From Terfezia claveryi (taxonomy: Eukaryota; Ascomycota; Pezizomycetes; Pezizales; Pezizaceae), in assembly GCA_015179025.1 (NCBI GenBank), contig WHUX01000078.1, positions 62,001 through 126,000 on the forward strand: 64,000 bases of DNA, given 5' to 3'. Positions within the stretch are counted from its first letter, which is position 1; every line of letters begins with the position of its first letter. The position numbers and the translations under genes are program-made. Below are positions 12,001-24,822 of this stretch, one piece after another. The notes beneath the pieces were generated by a model that saw only the letters and a list, made by a program, of their open reading frames with translations, ran no database searches and had not been told where the DNA came from.

Positions 12001-12312
12001 CTGCACAAAAACATGCGAGTTGGAAAAAGGAAAAGTCGAGGAAGCCACGAAAATGGGGAGTGGATGTGTAAAGTTGTCGAGACTGGTGTCGCCGGATATC
12101 AAAGTTCAAAATCGAATATCATCCTCCAGCGTCCCAGTTTCTCCTTTAAGCAGGCACTCTGCCTTTGACATTTCTTCTTCGTTTACCCCTTGGTCCTTCG
12201 CATCAAATCTGCTCATATCGTATCGTCCGGTGATGGAATCCCCTAGTCCTCCCCCCCACCCGCATTCCCTCAACCCCTCACACCACAACAGTGCACTCCT
12301 CCCCTTATCACC
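9026..12312. other. Intergenic region, nothing firm
   Basis: There is no supported gene here. An 88-residue ORF at 9510-9776 begins with a signal-peptide-like segment (LLTVFFIASF), but nothing else supports it. An A run of about 20 lies at 11309-11330. The region upstream of 12312 is the 3' side of the minus-strand gene that ends there. Confidence 0.4.
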
Positions 12313-13680
12313 TTATGCGCGAACAGCAACCCACCCACCTCCAAACGGGTGTCCCTCACTCCTCTGGTACCCTCCCCGCAAACTTCTTCCCCTAATATCA
12401 TCCACAGCCCTTGCCCTCCTCAGCTTCTTCTCTCTCCCACTCCCATTCCGGCTACCACTTCCCCCACCTCGCGCTATACTCTCCTCCCTCTCTCTCTTTT
12501 TCTCCCCTCGGGAGCCTTCGGAGTTAATATAATGCCCCCCATCTCCCACTATGGTCCCCCGATGCTGATGCCTGTATACCGGTGGAGGTGCATAATATTC
12601 GGTATTGGAATTATATACCCCACTAGCATATTCAGGCGGTAGCCTTCCCCTGCTGCGTGTTTTCCCAGAAGGCTTTACCTGCGTAGTTCCGAGAGAGTGC
12701 AACGCAGGAAACGTTTCCGTGCCAAGGTAGTATGCAGATTCGGGAGTTGGTTCATACGTACTGTATGTCGGTGGATATTGATATCCGTATTGATTAGGAG
12801 TATATTGCGGTTGAAGTGGATATTGGGGATAGCTGCATGTATATGTATATCCCCCCTGGCCACGATGGGACGACGATGATGCCTCTCCAGATGCACCTCG
12901 AGATTGCCTTCGGGAGGTAAAGTATGGATCGTTGACTACGTATTGCGCATGATGAGGTTGCTGATCACGGGAACTTCGACGACGAGACTTTGAGCTAGAC
13001 CCAATTATGGGTTTTGAAAGCGATGAGCCCATGATGGCTGATGTTATTGAATGTCTCCTTCCTCCCTCTGACTGAAGATATCGATCGTCCCTACTCTTTC
13101 CCCCTCGAGATGATCCCTCCGCCGCCGGGATCTCAGTCGGCTGCGGAACGAATCTGACTCGTTTCCCTTTCTTGCGGAGCCGCTGTGCGTACTGCCAGAT
13201 GTATTCAGCGAATGTTCTGCGGGGGGGCTTATACGTATATGTAGGTTTAGATGTGGAAGAGGAGGAGGGTAGTACCCTTGCACTACTGCGATAATTTCCT
13301 GACGAGGTGGTTTTCGTGCTGCCGTCAGTCTCAGGGTCGGTTTCCCACTCGCGGGGCGTGGATGGGATTGTAGTGGAGGAAGTATCTCCTGCAACAGCGA
13401 CTGGGTAGTATATAACCCTACTATTCCCCTGGCGATTGCCTTTGGTCTGGCTTCTTTGGGTCGACGGGTTTCGGAGAATATACTGTGGAATTTTGATCGC
13501 TGGAGTTGGTGTTCTCTCAGTCGAGGAAGAGGGATAGTGTATGCCCCAGCGCTTGCTTGTCCTGCGGGAGGGGTAAATGTAAGCAGAATGCCCTGGCCTC
13601 AGGGAGGAGGTGCGTGGGGGCGGTTGGAGGGGATAATAGTAACTATCACCACCCCCTCCGTGGCTGCTTTGTTGCATATT
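12313..13680 (-). CDS. Tyr/Ser/Arg-rich orphan protein, 455 aa
   Basis: A long minus-strand frame. I place the start at the ATG at 13680 (MQQSSHGGGGDSYYY) because the extra 59 residues upstream are hydrophobic and Tyr/Ile-rich, unlike the rest, and look like untranslated leader. I do not recognise a family. The protein is mostly disordered: Ser/Thr/Arg stretches, a central basic segment with FAEYIWQYAQRLRKKGKRVR that could form an amphipathic helix or a nuclear-localisation signal, then a Tyr/Pro/Gln-rich region (repeated YPxQY-like motifs) and a Gly/Arg/Glu-rich C-terminus ending in GGGWVAVRA. The opposite-strand ORFs over this interval are shadows. The long frame free of stops supports a gene; the role is unknown. 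Confidence 0.7.
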   Translation of the reverse strand, partial: NMQQSSHGGGGDSYYYPLQPPPRTSSLRPGHSAYIYPSRRTSKRWGIHYPSSSTERTPTPAIKIPQYILRNPSTQRSQTKGNRQGNSRVIYYPVAVAGDTSSTTIPSTPREWETDPETDGSTKTTSSGNYRSSARVLPSSSSTSKPTYTYKPPRRTFAEYIWQYAQRLRKKGKRVRFVPQPTEIPAAEGSSRGGKSRDDRYLQSEGGRRHSITSAIMGSSLSKPIIGSSSKSRRRSSRDQQPHHAQYVVNDPYFTSRRQSRGASGEASSSSHRGQGGYTYTCSYPQYPLQPQYTPNQYGYQYPPTYSTYEPTPESAYYLGTETFPALHSLGTTQVKPSGKTRSRGRLPPEYASGVYNSNTEYYAPPPVYRHQHRGTIVGDGGHYINSEGSRGEKKREREESIARGGGSGSRNGSGREKKLRRARAVDDIRGRSLRGGYQRSEGHPFGGGWVAVRA

Positions 13681-16600
13681 TAGGGGTCGAGTGTACTTGG
13701 TATAAATATAGATTATGGAAAATATGGGTATGTATTTAGAGCCGTGGATATCAATATTCTGATAATGTACGAACACGAAATTGGACAAGAGGAGAAAGAA
13801 AGAGGGAAGAAAATAGAAAGATTTAAACTTACGACTCGAGTGGACCCTATATACCAACTGACAACTTCAAACTGCTTCGCTTGTCGATATTTCGAGAAAT
13901 GACTAGAGTCTCCCAAGATCAGGTCAGTATGGTAACTTTGAATGGACATTCGAGGTCAGATGAAATGGAACCCCTTTGCCCCAGTTTCAAATTTTACGAA
14001 CCAGCACGAAATAGGGAATATCTCAATCACGAAACCAGAACCAAGGACATTAAGCAATACACTATGACGCAAAAATCAGGGATAAAATCTAGTCCGTTTA
14101 GCAAGTCCCCCCTTTGCCACTTTATGCACATGCGTGTGATATTATGATATTCAGTGATCGGAAAGTCCTCCTTTATCAAATTTGCCCCTTCAGCTACATG
14201 GAAAAGCCACACCTCTAACCAATCACCAGAACTGAAAATAGAAACCGTGCATAGCCTCAGAGTCTTGGGTCCAGTATATGGTAGGGTGATGATGGATGAA
14301 TGACAAGAAATCTAGCCCACGCGTACCTGCTTTAGTCTGCCCCTCTGGGACGAGCAAAGAAGTATAAGACGGATATATAGATCTGGATCTCAACGTTGCG
14401 GATATCTGCTGTGTCTATATGCGTGCGACGTATGTATGGGTGTGGTTACTGTAGGTATGTTGTGCGTTATGTGCACCACGCGCGCAGGCGGAGCGGGAAC
14501 GACGTTGACGTTGGACGGCGTGGGTGCACAAGGATACCGGGGTTCTTTATAAAAATGGTATCGACCTATGACTTTTTGAAAGAAGCACAAGATCTAGATG
14601 CCTCCTCAGCCGGGTGCATCAGCAGATCTATAGCGGCAGCGAATGACGAATGACGTTGAGAGCTGAAAGGGGCGGAGGTCGTTAGTTGGCGCGCAGTTAG
14701 TCACATAAGCAACGAGTGTTGGTGATCTGATCTTGTCCCTGCTCTCCGATACAATGAATCTAAGCAAGCTGATAGAATATGCCTCCAATATTTTCCTTCG
14801 CCCTTATTCCTTCCATATATCTCGCCGTTGAAACGAACGATCGTTTTCTTGCGGTATACAAACGTAGAGCTGCAGATACAGATCGAAAGAAGCCCGCAGC
14901 CCAGTGCAGCGCAGCCAATACCTTAATAAACTATGTCGCCTCGCCGCCCCGCGCCCCTCGCATAACATGGGTGGCATGGAGGGGTGTAAGTAGATCGCGG
15001 TCACCCCTCGAACGTGGATCATTGTGACTTACTTTAGTGTGTTGGCCCCCCTGCATTCTACCCACACCATATGGCCGTAATAACTTACGGCAGGGAGGGC
15101 CTTTAGTAGCAAGAATACGTTAGTTAGGCAGGTATGCTCTCGGTGAGGATGTCTAACCTGATCATGAGTAATACACAGTCGTTTTTTCTCGTCATGGTCG
15201 TCAGCTACCCCAGAGCTCCAAGCTCCTCTAGTAAGATCTTTCTTCAATTTTTCATCTTCGCAGTTAAATCAGGCGGCATATATTTCTCGTATGTCCTCAT
15301 GCGGCAAACAAACAAAGGAGAAGTAAAAAAACTGTGACCTGTGAGCCTTAGAAATAATGCAAGAACTACCTGCCGCCATGGCAAAGCCCCGAGGCTCGTA
15401 TAATACCTGCATCCGATGTGATGTGAGACACAACTCGAATAATTATCAGCTGTGCTATGGCAAGTTACGGTACTACTGTAGCTGGCTGTACTACATAGCT
15501 CACCTAACGGTCAGACCGATTTATAATTATCTGCAGATCTAGGGCGTGGAATCTCTGATGACTGGGCCGTTTGCATCGGACATTTCAATACATGTACTTA
15601 ACTGAGCATAACAAACCTTCATTCAGATTTGATGTATCAGCACAAAGATTATGTACACTTTATCCATAACATTATGACTGGGTAGGTACTACAACCCCGA
15701 GCAGATATCTGGCTTCGGGTATGGACGAAAAGAAACTTGAACTACAGTACATAGTTAATGCAAAGACAGGGAAGACAGAGGCACATGCAGCCAAATTATG
15801 AGGCGTTCCTGCTCCCAATTTCGAGATCCCTACCAACAATCCCTTTCACATATATATAGTTGGTGCAAATAATATCCACTAAGATACTGAAAACCTCAAT
15901 ACGAATTCACCCCAACTTGCATACATCCTTCATTGGGATTCTGGGTTAATATAAAAGGTTTTTCTATTCCTTTTTCCCTTTTTAGTAGTCGACTGAAGGT
16001 AGAACCAGTGGAGTATCCAATCTCGTACAAGATGGCATCTATGTATGTATCATACTTTTCGTGGACTAGTGATGGTCGATGATCAGTCTTGAAAATTAAT
16101 CATATAGTACCGGAATTACCAAGTCCGGATGTCCCACCTTCAGCCCTCATTGTTTGTGGCTCTCTCCATTTCAGCCCCAGTGAGAAGGCTTCAGGTAAAA
16201 TTCTGTCATGGCCCCCTGCTTAACCTCATATAGAGCAAGCTTTGTAGCTTTGTTCTTTGGTGCAGTCAGGGCCGGGTGAGATCTCATAATAATGGAATAC
16301 GTGCCCGGAGCGGGTCGGAACACAACTTAAGGCTCAATGCGTGCAGACCTTGATCCACAGCCTCGCGAGTAGATGTCGCCATGCAGGTTCCTATTGGTTA
16401 GAAACTCAAATTATCACCGAAATCGCAAGATGTAAAGTATGCCTAGTCACACACTATACATACTGTAGCAGAGGAACCTCCTAGACCCCCTCTACTCACT
16501 ACAGTCCTGGAATATTCTTGAGTATCTTCAATTACGTAGCGCTGCAATCAAACTTAACTAACCCATAACTAGTTTCCCCTACAAATCAATATCCAAACTC

Positions 16601-19600
16601 AGCCTTCCACCTTGTAATCCTGACCTGCCATGGGTTTGCGTTACACCCCCTCCATAAGATCGCCTCCGCATTCCTCACACATGGCCATCCGTATCTCCTG
16701 TGCAATTGGATAACGGCAAATTTACATCCCTGTAGACTGGGTGCGTGTGACAAGAGTCGATCCACGTGAGCATGCAGAAGGAACCCTGTTACAGCCAATG
16801 GGATCGATTGGTGGAGGTGGGATGACATGATATGACTGAATTGTGAATGCTTGAGCATTATCCCTGTGAGTCATGGGGGGATATTGGAGCCGACATAAAA
16901 TAAAAATATCATGAAAGCCGATTTCATGAATAATGTACTATGTGGAAGAACTGAGTAGGAATAGGTAGGTATTCAGACTGGGGTCAATTGTGACCCTTTG
17001 ATTAAGTTGCCCGACTTTGATTTGATAGATCTCGATCCCCTCCAATATCACAGACATACTATATATTGTGCCCTGTGCAGGCGCGCCGGTACTTTCAGAA
17101 TATGGATGTACAGGAGGAAGCTTCATTTTATGTACTCGATGGGGTAATAACTGCAACTACCTGAACCTACCTGAACCTACCTGATAACCTACCGTACCGG
17201 GGGGGCCTGAATCACTGAATCTTCACCCACGGGAGAAGGTACCGGTAGGTATAATCGCCCTTGGCACGTACATATTATTTTTACAAGCCATTAACTGTTC
17301 AGTCCCCTCACCATGTTAACTTAGGTATCACAGTGATTCTCTCCGTACCTGCAGGTAGCATTTTTTCCTGTCAGGCCCCTGTCAAGAAGATATACACGAA
17401 TGGTGGAGCTCATGCGCAATCTTGCATTGCATCCGCATGCAGCTACCGCAGTCCATGCCATATGTATCTGCTTATCCTCCAATCTCGTTAAACTTGTTTG
17501 GAAGGCTGGCCTGCAGAAGCGGTTTTTCAATTTGGGGACTGAATCGACATGTGATCTGTTTAGGTAAATATATGGGGTGATTAAATCTGCAGTAGATCGA
17601 TGAATAAATTGCTGACGGTTCATTTCACCCAAAGCTGTATGAAACAATGGTTAATAGGAGTTTGAGCCTCGTACAATTTGTTTGTTCATTTTGTAGAATG
17701 ATCCATGATCGCCTGGTCGCGTGACTCTGATCGCCCTCGCTTCGACATAATTGGACATGCCGCACGGGTTCATCATCTCCGGAGACGAGGGATCGTCATA
17801 GACCTTAATATTGTTATAACTGTACGGAGTACTGTACATATGAGCAGATAAGGTAAGATCAGCCTCCTTTGCTCTAGTAGTACTTGTCACAAATAAAATC
17901 CGGGAGCCGATCTTCCTACAGGTAGTCAAGGGGAACAGAATATCCCCAGCTTTTGCGTCACCTAAAGAGCAGAGCGAAACGTATTCACTGCCAACTTTTG
18001 AGATCTTGCAACCAGTCTAATCAATCTTAGACTATTCGACATACTATTGAAGACGACCGTTTGCATCTGCCAATGTTTATTCTCACTTGCTCTAAAAATG
18101 GAGCCAAGTACAAAGAGGTCAGGTTAGTTCCGGAATTCTATTGGCAGCGAGATAGCTTGAAATGTCACATGCTTGGGAAAAGATGACTGGGCTGAAAAGG
18201 TAACTTTGGTGTACAGGAACGGGGCCTTTGGTGTACCGGAGGGAGGGCACTGAGCTTTTTGGAGTTGGTAGTTGATATAAAGGCTACTTATGCTATACAT
18301 CGTAAAGAGGACATGTTCCCAATTGCACGAAAACAAGGCTTGCTAATCCTCTAAGAATGGCTGCGTGACTTCTTTGGGTTTGATTTAGTTATTGATATCT
18401 TGGAGACTCTGATATTGTAGCTAGCAAGACATATGATCCATCAATAATTCGCAATAGCAGAAGTACCTGGATCTCACTTGCGTGACTCGAGCTCGAAGCA
18501 TTGGGTTCAGTTTGTGCCTCGGTATGGATCATTTCATTTCGTTGACCTTAACTGAGCTTGCATTTGATTATCTGCGAGTTTGTATTAGATTCATTTTTGT
18601 GATTTTTGGGTTTTACCACTGGTCATAGTATCTATTTTCCGACCACGTTGGGAGCTTTAGCGTTCGTCAGCTTCGGTAGCGGGGACAAGGACTCTAGTCA
18701 GACCATGATGACGTTGAACTGTGAAAATTGGCAGTGAGATTTGGTTTTCTAAATCGCCCAAGCTACCTCTGAAATACTGTACCAAAGTGTTCATGAACGA
18801 ATCCAAATGCCTGGGGCTCCTGGATTGAGACGTAATATTTCAGGCTTTGATCTTGCGAGCCTGACATTAAGCGTGGTCTAGATTTGGTTTGAATTTGAGT
18901 TTTTGCCAAAGGCGAACATTATATAGGAGCAGCTAGCATATAAAGATGTCATGTATGCAGGTTGGTGCAGTACATATACACAGTACATAGTCGTACACCG
19001 CATTGTTTTATCACCAAAACTGCCCCATTTGATATTTATGCAAATTTTCTACAACCCCAGATCATCAAGGAAACCTTTCACTAATTATAACCGCAGAATA
19101 TACAGACCCCCACAAAATTGACCTCCTGCATTCATCAATAGAACCGAATATTGGTTGTAGGTTTGTGATGGCCCTGACTCGCCTGATGTGACGCATATCT
19201 AAGTGTGTGGTGCATGGAGAGTCTCACCAAAGGCGTGCGTAAAGACCGTCCGATAAAATCAAGCATGTCAGGGCACAAAACTATACAAAACTATATTAAA
19301 AGAGTGCCTACTAGGTAATGCACGGCATTTCCGGCAACGTATCGGGTACGTGCAGGAATACCTCCACGCAATCAGAGGCTTCGGTTATTGTGGAGGTGGT
19401 AACTGTGTCAATAGGTATTAGGGCACTGAAAGCAGTTCTCGTGTGACTAGTATCTCGCATACAAATGCCAGAGTGAGTTTGCCACTTACGCAGTTTCATA
19501 CCAAATGTACTGTACGTATCCGCCATGCATGCCCTCAGCTGCGGGTACGAATTCGTTGTATCTATCGGCTACTTGTGTATGCCCGAGTTATGCCCAAAAA

Positions 19601-20031
19601 TCATTTAGCTGGACTAATTTTCTGGCCTCCTCCAGGGAAGCATGAGGTATTAGAGCAGCGTCAATGTCCTCTCACTGCTCAAGTATAGATATGGTATGTA
19701 GGTATAGGAATTTGTCAGCCCCGGTGTATAACGCCCCATCATCGTGGAATAATCACAATTGCAATATTAATAACAGGCTAAGAATATTCTATCTTGTCCA
19801 TACCACTATGGAAGCCCAGCGGAGGCGATACCGGTGGTGGGGTTGATCATCGAGGTGCAAATGATCCATTTAACATGGTCTATAGGGCAGGAGAGACATA
19901 CGGAAGCAAGGGCAAAATTAAAAGGGGGATGAGAAACCTTGATTGTATAACACGAATAACATATTTGGTAGTCACTACATAGTGCAGGAAGCAAAGCTAA
20001 AGCAAAGAGTTGGATCCGGACCTCAATCGCT
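13681..20031. other. Intergenic region of about 6.3 kb
   Basis: Only short ORFs occur, none with recognisable domains. A small tandem repeat of the decamer ACCTACCTGA type lies at about 17159-17196. There is no tRNA, rRNA or transposon end that I can support. Confidence 0.4.
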
Positions 20032-20064
20032 ATACTTCTCGTGCCAACCAGACTAATACTTCTC
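20032..20064 (-). repeat. Ultrashort 15-bp unit between perfect 9-bp direct repeats
   Basis: ATACTTCTC is present at 20032-20040 and 20056-20064. Between them lies GTGCCAACCAGACTA (20041-20055), the reverse complement of TAGTCTGGTT preceded by five further bases. The repeat abuts the unit on both sides with no spare base. Confidence 0.75.
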
Positions 20065-20157
20065 CGCAGATGCAAATTCTTGGGTTAGTCATGGCTCGAA
20101 CTCACATACTTATGCATCCGGGTCCACAATCAGATCATCCCCATTTCGATACTGCTC

Positions 20158-20187
20158 CTCCCCACCTAACCAGACTACTCCCCACCT
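20158..20187 (-). repeat. Ultrashort 10-bp unit between perfect 10-bp direct repeats
   Basis: CTCCCCACCT is present at 20158-20167 and 20178-20187 and flanks AACCAGACTA (20168-20177). The unit is the exact reverse complement of the one at 5966-5975, with an unrelated flank. It lies 103 bp from the previous member. Confidence 0.75.
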
Positions 20188-20651
20188 ACGAGTTCCAACC
20201 AGCCAGCCACGCATAGGAACACCGCACAAACCTGCCCTGTACCTCTCACTCTCGATTCCCCAGAACCGGGAACATTGACCACTACCATCAGCATCACCAC
20301 AAACACCACGGCTGCTACCAGGGAGCGCCCCCTTATACATCTAAACCTCCTCCTCCAAAACCAGATTCATCCCTATCTGTAGCTCAGACTATAGGTAGTG
20401 CTCGAGCTCATTCCACTTTCAACAACTACCGGACAAATACCAGAGCGTCGGCATCTGCACCCTCCTCTATCGATTATAACCACGGTACTGGAATTGTTCA
20501 CAACAAGCTCAAGCTTAAGACCCATACCTCAGATAGCTAGCACAGAAATAGTAGAACCCCCATTTCGGCAGCAGCACCTTTCACAAACACACAGACGAAG
20601 ACGGAAGACTGTGCAGGTGGGCAACATATCCACACAAAATTCAGCACAAAT

Positions 20652-23104
20652 ATGTTTCTCTCTGATACTGATCAAAATGAAAGTGAGCTGTCTAACACTA
20701 CCTCAGCATCTTGTGAGAGGAGTGGTAGTAATAGGATACTACGTAAAAGGAACTTTAAATGGATGAAGAAGACTAAGCACTCTGGGGTGGTAAATTTGAG
20801 TTCAAGCTCAAGTTCAAGTTGGAATTCTGGCTCATCTGATGCCAATGTATCTTCGGAGATGGAGGAAGCACCACCCCGAGGCAAGAGAAGAAGGAGTCAA
20901 AGAAAAAAAAGCTTCACCAAATCTCACTGGAGGCGTTTCCTATATATGCAGAAAGTGCCAGCTGGGTGAAAGCTAATCCTCAAAGTGAGCGTCATTATGG
21001 TGGAGGATTTGCTGCACATGAGGCAACCAAAAACACTACGAGGAAGGAGAAGGCGAAGGCGAAAAGTAGGAATAGTGGTGGTACTGGGGGTGGGGTGAAA
21101 TTAGATGGTACTATGGTGGATATGCCTCCGCCTGGCGCTCTCTGTGGTTGTGACAGCCTTTCAGCTGGTGCAAAAGCTCATATGAGGGCTAGCATTGACT
21201 GCCACCGGAATGGCAGCACAATGGCTAATACTAATATCTCGAGTTGTATTTCCACTTCGTCACCAACTGCCGCTACAAAATCACAATATATGGCAATTTC
21301 AGCATCCTCTTCCACGGAAGTTATGACGGATGGGGCTAAGTCCTTAGAAGCCTCAATTGCCAATACCAAAGCCCACCTGGCTGCATCAGCATCAGCATCA
21401 GCATCAGCATCAGCAGTAGTAAATCCTGCCCATGTTACTCCCATAGCCTTTTCCTGGGAAAATATGGAGGCAAAATGGGAGGGTTACCCTTACACGTACA
21501 GTCATATCGCTCCTGCCCCAGCTGGTCCAATTACGCAGCAGTATAAGAAAGTTCCCTCTGCTTCAGCATTTGCCTCCGGAAATACCACGAAGGCCAATAG
21601 TGCAGCTAAAAAAGTCAAACCGATTCTAAAAACCGGTACACAAAATATGTGCGGAACAGTATTTCTTAATGCCTCATCAGGAGGGGAGTATAAAGTAGGA
21701 TTCCCTGCAGAGGTTGTATCAGATGAGAGGGGGATATGGGTTGAAGAGGCCAAGGGGGCGCTGAAGAAGTCAAAGGTAGATGAAAAGAGAGCGAATAAGA
21801 GAAAGGAGAAAAAGGAGAAGAAATACAGAATAACGAAGAAGAAGGAGAAATCATCGTCATCTTCTAGTTCATCATCTATATCGGATTCAGATTCAGATTC
21901 AGATTCAGATGCATCTCATACAAGGAGGGAACTAGAGAAGCTGCGGAGGAAGTTGAGGAAGCTGAAAGGAGAAGTGGGGCGGGGTAAGACATTTCGGGTT
22001 GTTGGAGGCGGTGGAGATATGTTCACACATGCAACTAGAGCCACAAGCGAGGGAGTGTATGCGCAGGGTGGACTTGACATCAATGGCACTGGGTGGGAGT
22101 TAGAAAATGCTAACGCCAACGTGAATGTGTACGGGTATCTTGGCTATGCTGGAGGACACGCTAGGATGTCTGCAGATGAGAAGGTAGATGAGGATCCGGA
22201 AAGGATATTTGCAACTGGGAAAGCGAAGTCGAAAGCTAGAACGGGCAGATTATGGGACGAGGTGCTATCTCTAGGGGCCGCCAGTATGGATGCGGGGATT
22301 GAAGGTGCTGGCAGTGCTGAAGTAGATGCTTCAGCTGCAGCTCAGGCCCTGATCAATACTGTGAAACATGGGCATCGAATTCCACCTCCTTCGTTATCGG
22401 TACCACCGCCAATACAGTCGGAGGGAACCACTGGTACCAACGTGGATGCAAACATTTATACCTACCACGCGGAATCATCGGAGAAAAGTCCCGAAACCAA
22501 CGGTAACCCTCCGGCGGTCCCGCCGAAAATTCATTGGCAACATTATCAGAATAGTAGGGAGAAATCGGATCAAGAATTACAACACATACTTATAGATGAG
22601 GAATCTTCGCATCCTTGTGGAGGAGGAATAATCCCTAGCTTAGGGGTATCCAACACCCATGGTCCATGCACATTGATTACTGATACTAATGGCGGTGGAG
22701 ATGCACGCATCCAGTCCCAAGAGCAGCACCACGTACGCAACTACAACCACAACCACCCTCCAGCACCATCCCCTCAGTTACTCAGCTGCATACAATACAG
22801 CGCCATCCATTCCCACTCGCAGGAGGATTATGCTCAACAACAACACAGTTATCAATGCACCAATCCACATAGTCACACTCACACGCACACCCATAACTCC
22901 CCTTCGGAAGCTGATGGCCATACCCACACTGGGGCTCACGGCTGTCATGATCACGGACATGGGTTTTGTTCGTATACATATACATTGCCTGAGGGGTGGA
23001 ATACCGTGCAGGTTACGACTATGACATCGTGGTCACCTGTAGCTCCGGTTGCCGTTATGTGGGGGGGATGGGGATGGGGATTCGAGGATTGGTATGCACC
23101 GTGA
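20652..23104 (+). CDS. Ser/Asp/His-rich protein of about 815 aa, probably frame-broken near 20905
   Basis: Two frames together look like one gene. The first opens at ATG 20652 and encodes a Ser-rich and Lys/Arg-rich start (contains RKRNFKWMKK, then poly-Ser, then RGKRRRSQRK). The second is open from 20840 to the stop at 23104 and has no ATG near its start, but reads sensibly across 20905-20990 (LEAFPIYAESASWVKANPQ). The switch needs one missing base, most simply in the A8 run near 20902-20910, or a short intron. Downstream are Ala/Ser repeats (SASASASAS near 21390), a Lys-rich block, nine Ser, SDSDSDSDSD, a coiled-coil segment (RRELEKLRRKLRKLKGEV), and a C-terminal His-rich stretch (HTHTHTH, HGCHDHGHGFC) before an aromatic end, GWGWGFEDWYAP. 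The His/Cys tail could bind metal. The family is unknown. Confidence 0.65.
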
Positions 23105-23490
23105 ACGGAAATATCTTGCGAATATCGTTAAGGGAATTTAACAATGGAGGATGAGGTGGAGAAGGAGAGGGTCGGTAGGGGAGAGTGTCGGTAGGGAAGA
23201 GAAGAGGAGGCTTAAGGATGTGTGTCGGTACTGGATGTGAAGGGATGAAAATTATAGGTTAGATGATCACGGCATCTCAAGATGGCAGTTACCTATTTAA
23301 TCTATTTCTTGTTCTCCCTATCACTGTACAGGCGAGAAGCTGAAGAGGAGCAAAAGTCTGCCAATGAAGAAAGAGTACATTCAGCTAAACTTGTGCATCA
23401 AAATTTGTGACTTAAGAGCGGCCTGCTGGTTCTTCGTGCTATCCTGCTAATCCTCATACATAAAATTATCTTCATTTAAGATATAAGACA

Positions 23491-23573
23491 TCTTTGGTAG
23501 TATAGTGGTAAGTATTCCCGCCTGTCAATATGACTGAGCGCGGGCGACCGGGGTTCAATTCCCCGCCAAAGAG
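23491..23573 (+). tRNA. tRNA-Asp (anticodon GTC) with an 11-nt intron
   Basis: The acceptor stem TCTTTGG pairs with CCAAAGA, with discriminator G at 23573. The D arm GTAGTATAGTGGTAAGTAT and the T arm CCGGGGTTCAATTCCCCG are standard. The anticodon stem CCCGC pairs with GCGGG. GTC is at 23524-23526 and an 11-base intron at 23528-23538 sits one base after the anticodon. Pol III-type T runs follow from 23576. Confidence 0.93.
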
Positions 23574-23619
23574 TTTCTTTTTTCCTTTTTGCGATTTTCG
23601 CGGTCTGGGCTGGGGTACC

Positions 23620-23681
23620 AGCAAAGTAGTCTGGTTGGCACAACACCCTCCTGTGAGCAAAAGTAGTCTGGTTAGCAAAAG
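23620..23681 (+). repeat. Two ultrashort units sharing a thrice-repeated target
   Basis: AGCAAAG (23620-23626) is followed by TAGTCTGGTTGGCAC and 14 further bases. AGCAAAAG (23656-23663), the exact unit TAGTCTGGTT (23664-23673), and AGCAAAAG again (23674-23681) come next. The second unit is a perfect 10-bp member with an 8-bp direct repeat. The first carries the longer end GGCAC. Together they read as target, 29-29-nt-scale remnant, target, 10-nt remnant, target, suggesting two insertions into the same site or a rearranged larger element. Confidence 0.65.
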
Positions 23682-23918
23682 CTAAATATTAATGTCCTAA
23701 TTAGGTTTACTGCAATTACATTAGCTTGGCTCGTTTGCGTCGGACTATGCGTTATGCGCTACGTTATGCGTCGTAAAGTCAACACTTAGAGAAATGTCAG
23801 TTGTGTATATAGGTACATGTCCACATACTGTATTGGAAGCAGCAAGGAACTTCTATCTCATCCGAAACCACTAGAAACTGTGGGATGCGCAAGTTATAGT
23901 TGTCTTCAGAATATGCAT

Positions 23919-23950
23919 ACTATTTTGTAGTCTGGTTGACAAGTATTTTG
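23919..23950 (+). repeat. Ultrashort 14-bp unit between near-identical 9-bp repeats
   Basis: ACTATTTTG (23919-23927) and AGTATTTTG (23942-23950), eight of nine identical, flank TAGTCTGGTTGACA (23928-23941). The first ten bases are the shared core; the last four vary, as in the other longer members. Confidence 0.6.
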
Positions 23951-24822
23951 TTTGCTCTGCATACAATTGTTCGCTAGCTAGCAGGGGTTCTTATCGATAA
24001 GAATTAGTCCGGGTTTTAACATCAAATTGAGGGCTATTTATTAAGAAAAGTTCTTACATCACTCCTACAGTGCTGCCTATTTTTTGATCGAGACTACTAT
24101 TTTTGTGTGTTTTTAATGGTAAAAGCATATATTCGATATAAGCATACCTCCTTGGCAGCCAAAGATACTGGGAGAACTATATGCACAAACAATCATGTGG
24201 TAGCGTACCCTAATACGGATTTTATTTTATTTATATTTATATTTTAGTAACTTGGTACTCGTATTCAAACTATCTAAGTAGTTTTATACTCGGCCAAACC
24301 CTGGGCCGTTCCCCGCCCCGTATCTTCTTGTACAAGACGAGGTACCCCCCCGGAATCAAAATAACCAGGCTCAATAAAGAAAGAAGAAGCAATGCGAAAA
24401 ACTCCCACTAACTTGCACTGATGAACTGCCCACACTTTCTTACACCAATCTTTCCCCATCTCCCTGGGTTTCCTCCCTTTCCCCCAAGGTCAATCCATCA
24501 AATGCACTGCATTCTGTAGTCCGCTTTCCTGATTTGGTGCTGCCACGCCGACGTAAGTCAAGCCTTTATTTCGCCCTGTTGCCCCACCACCTCAGGTGCT
24601 TCAACTTTGTGTGAATACTGAAAATAAGGGGAGTTAACGGTATGAAGCAATTGAGTTTCACGTTCAAGTGGTGTTGGAGTGTTTTTTTCAACGCATATTG
24701 TAAGTATACTTGGCCAAGATTTACCCTCCTTAAGTCGCTGGCCATAGGCTTCCATGGTCAAAGATGTTAGATGGACAAGGCTAGTTTCACCGTGAAATAA
24801 ATCTAGTGGGAAGCCAAATTTC

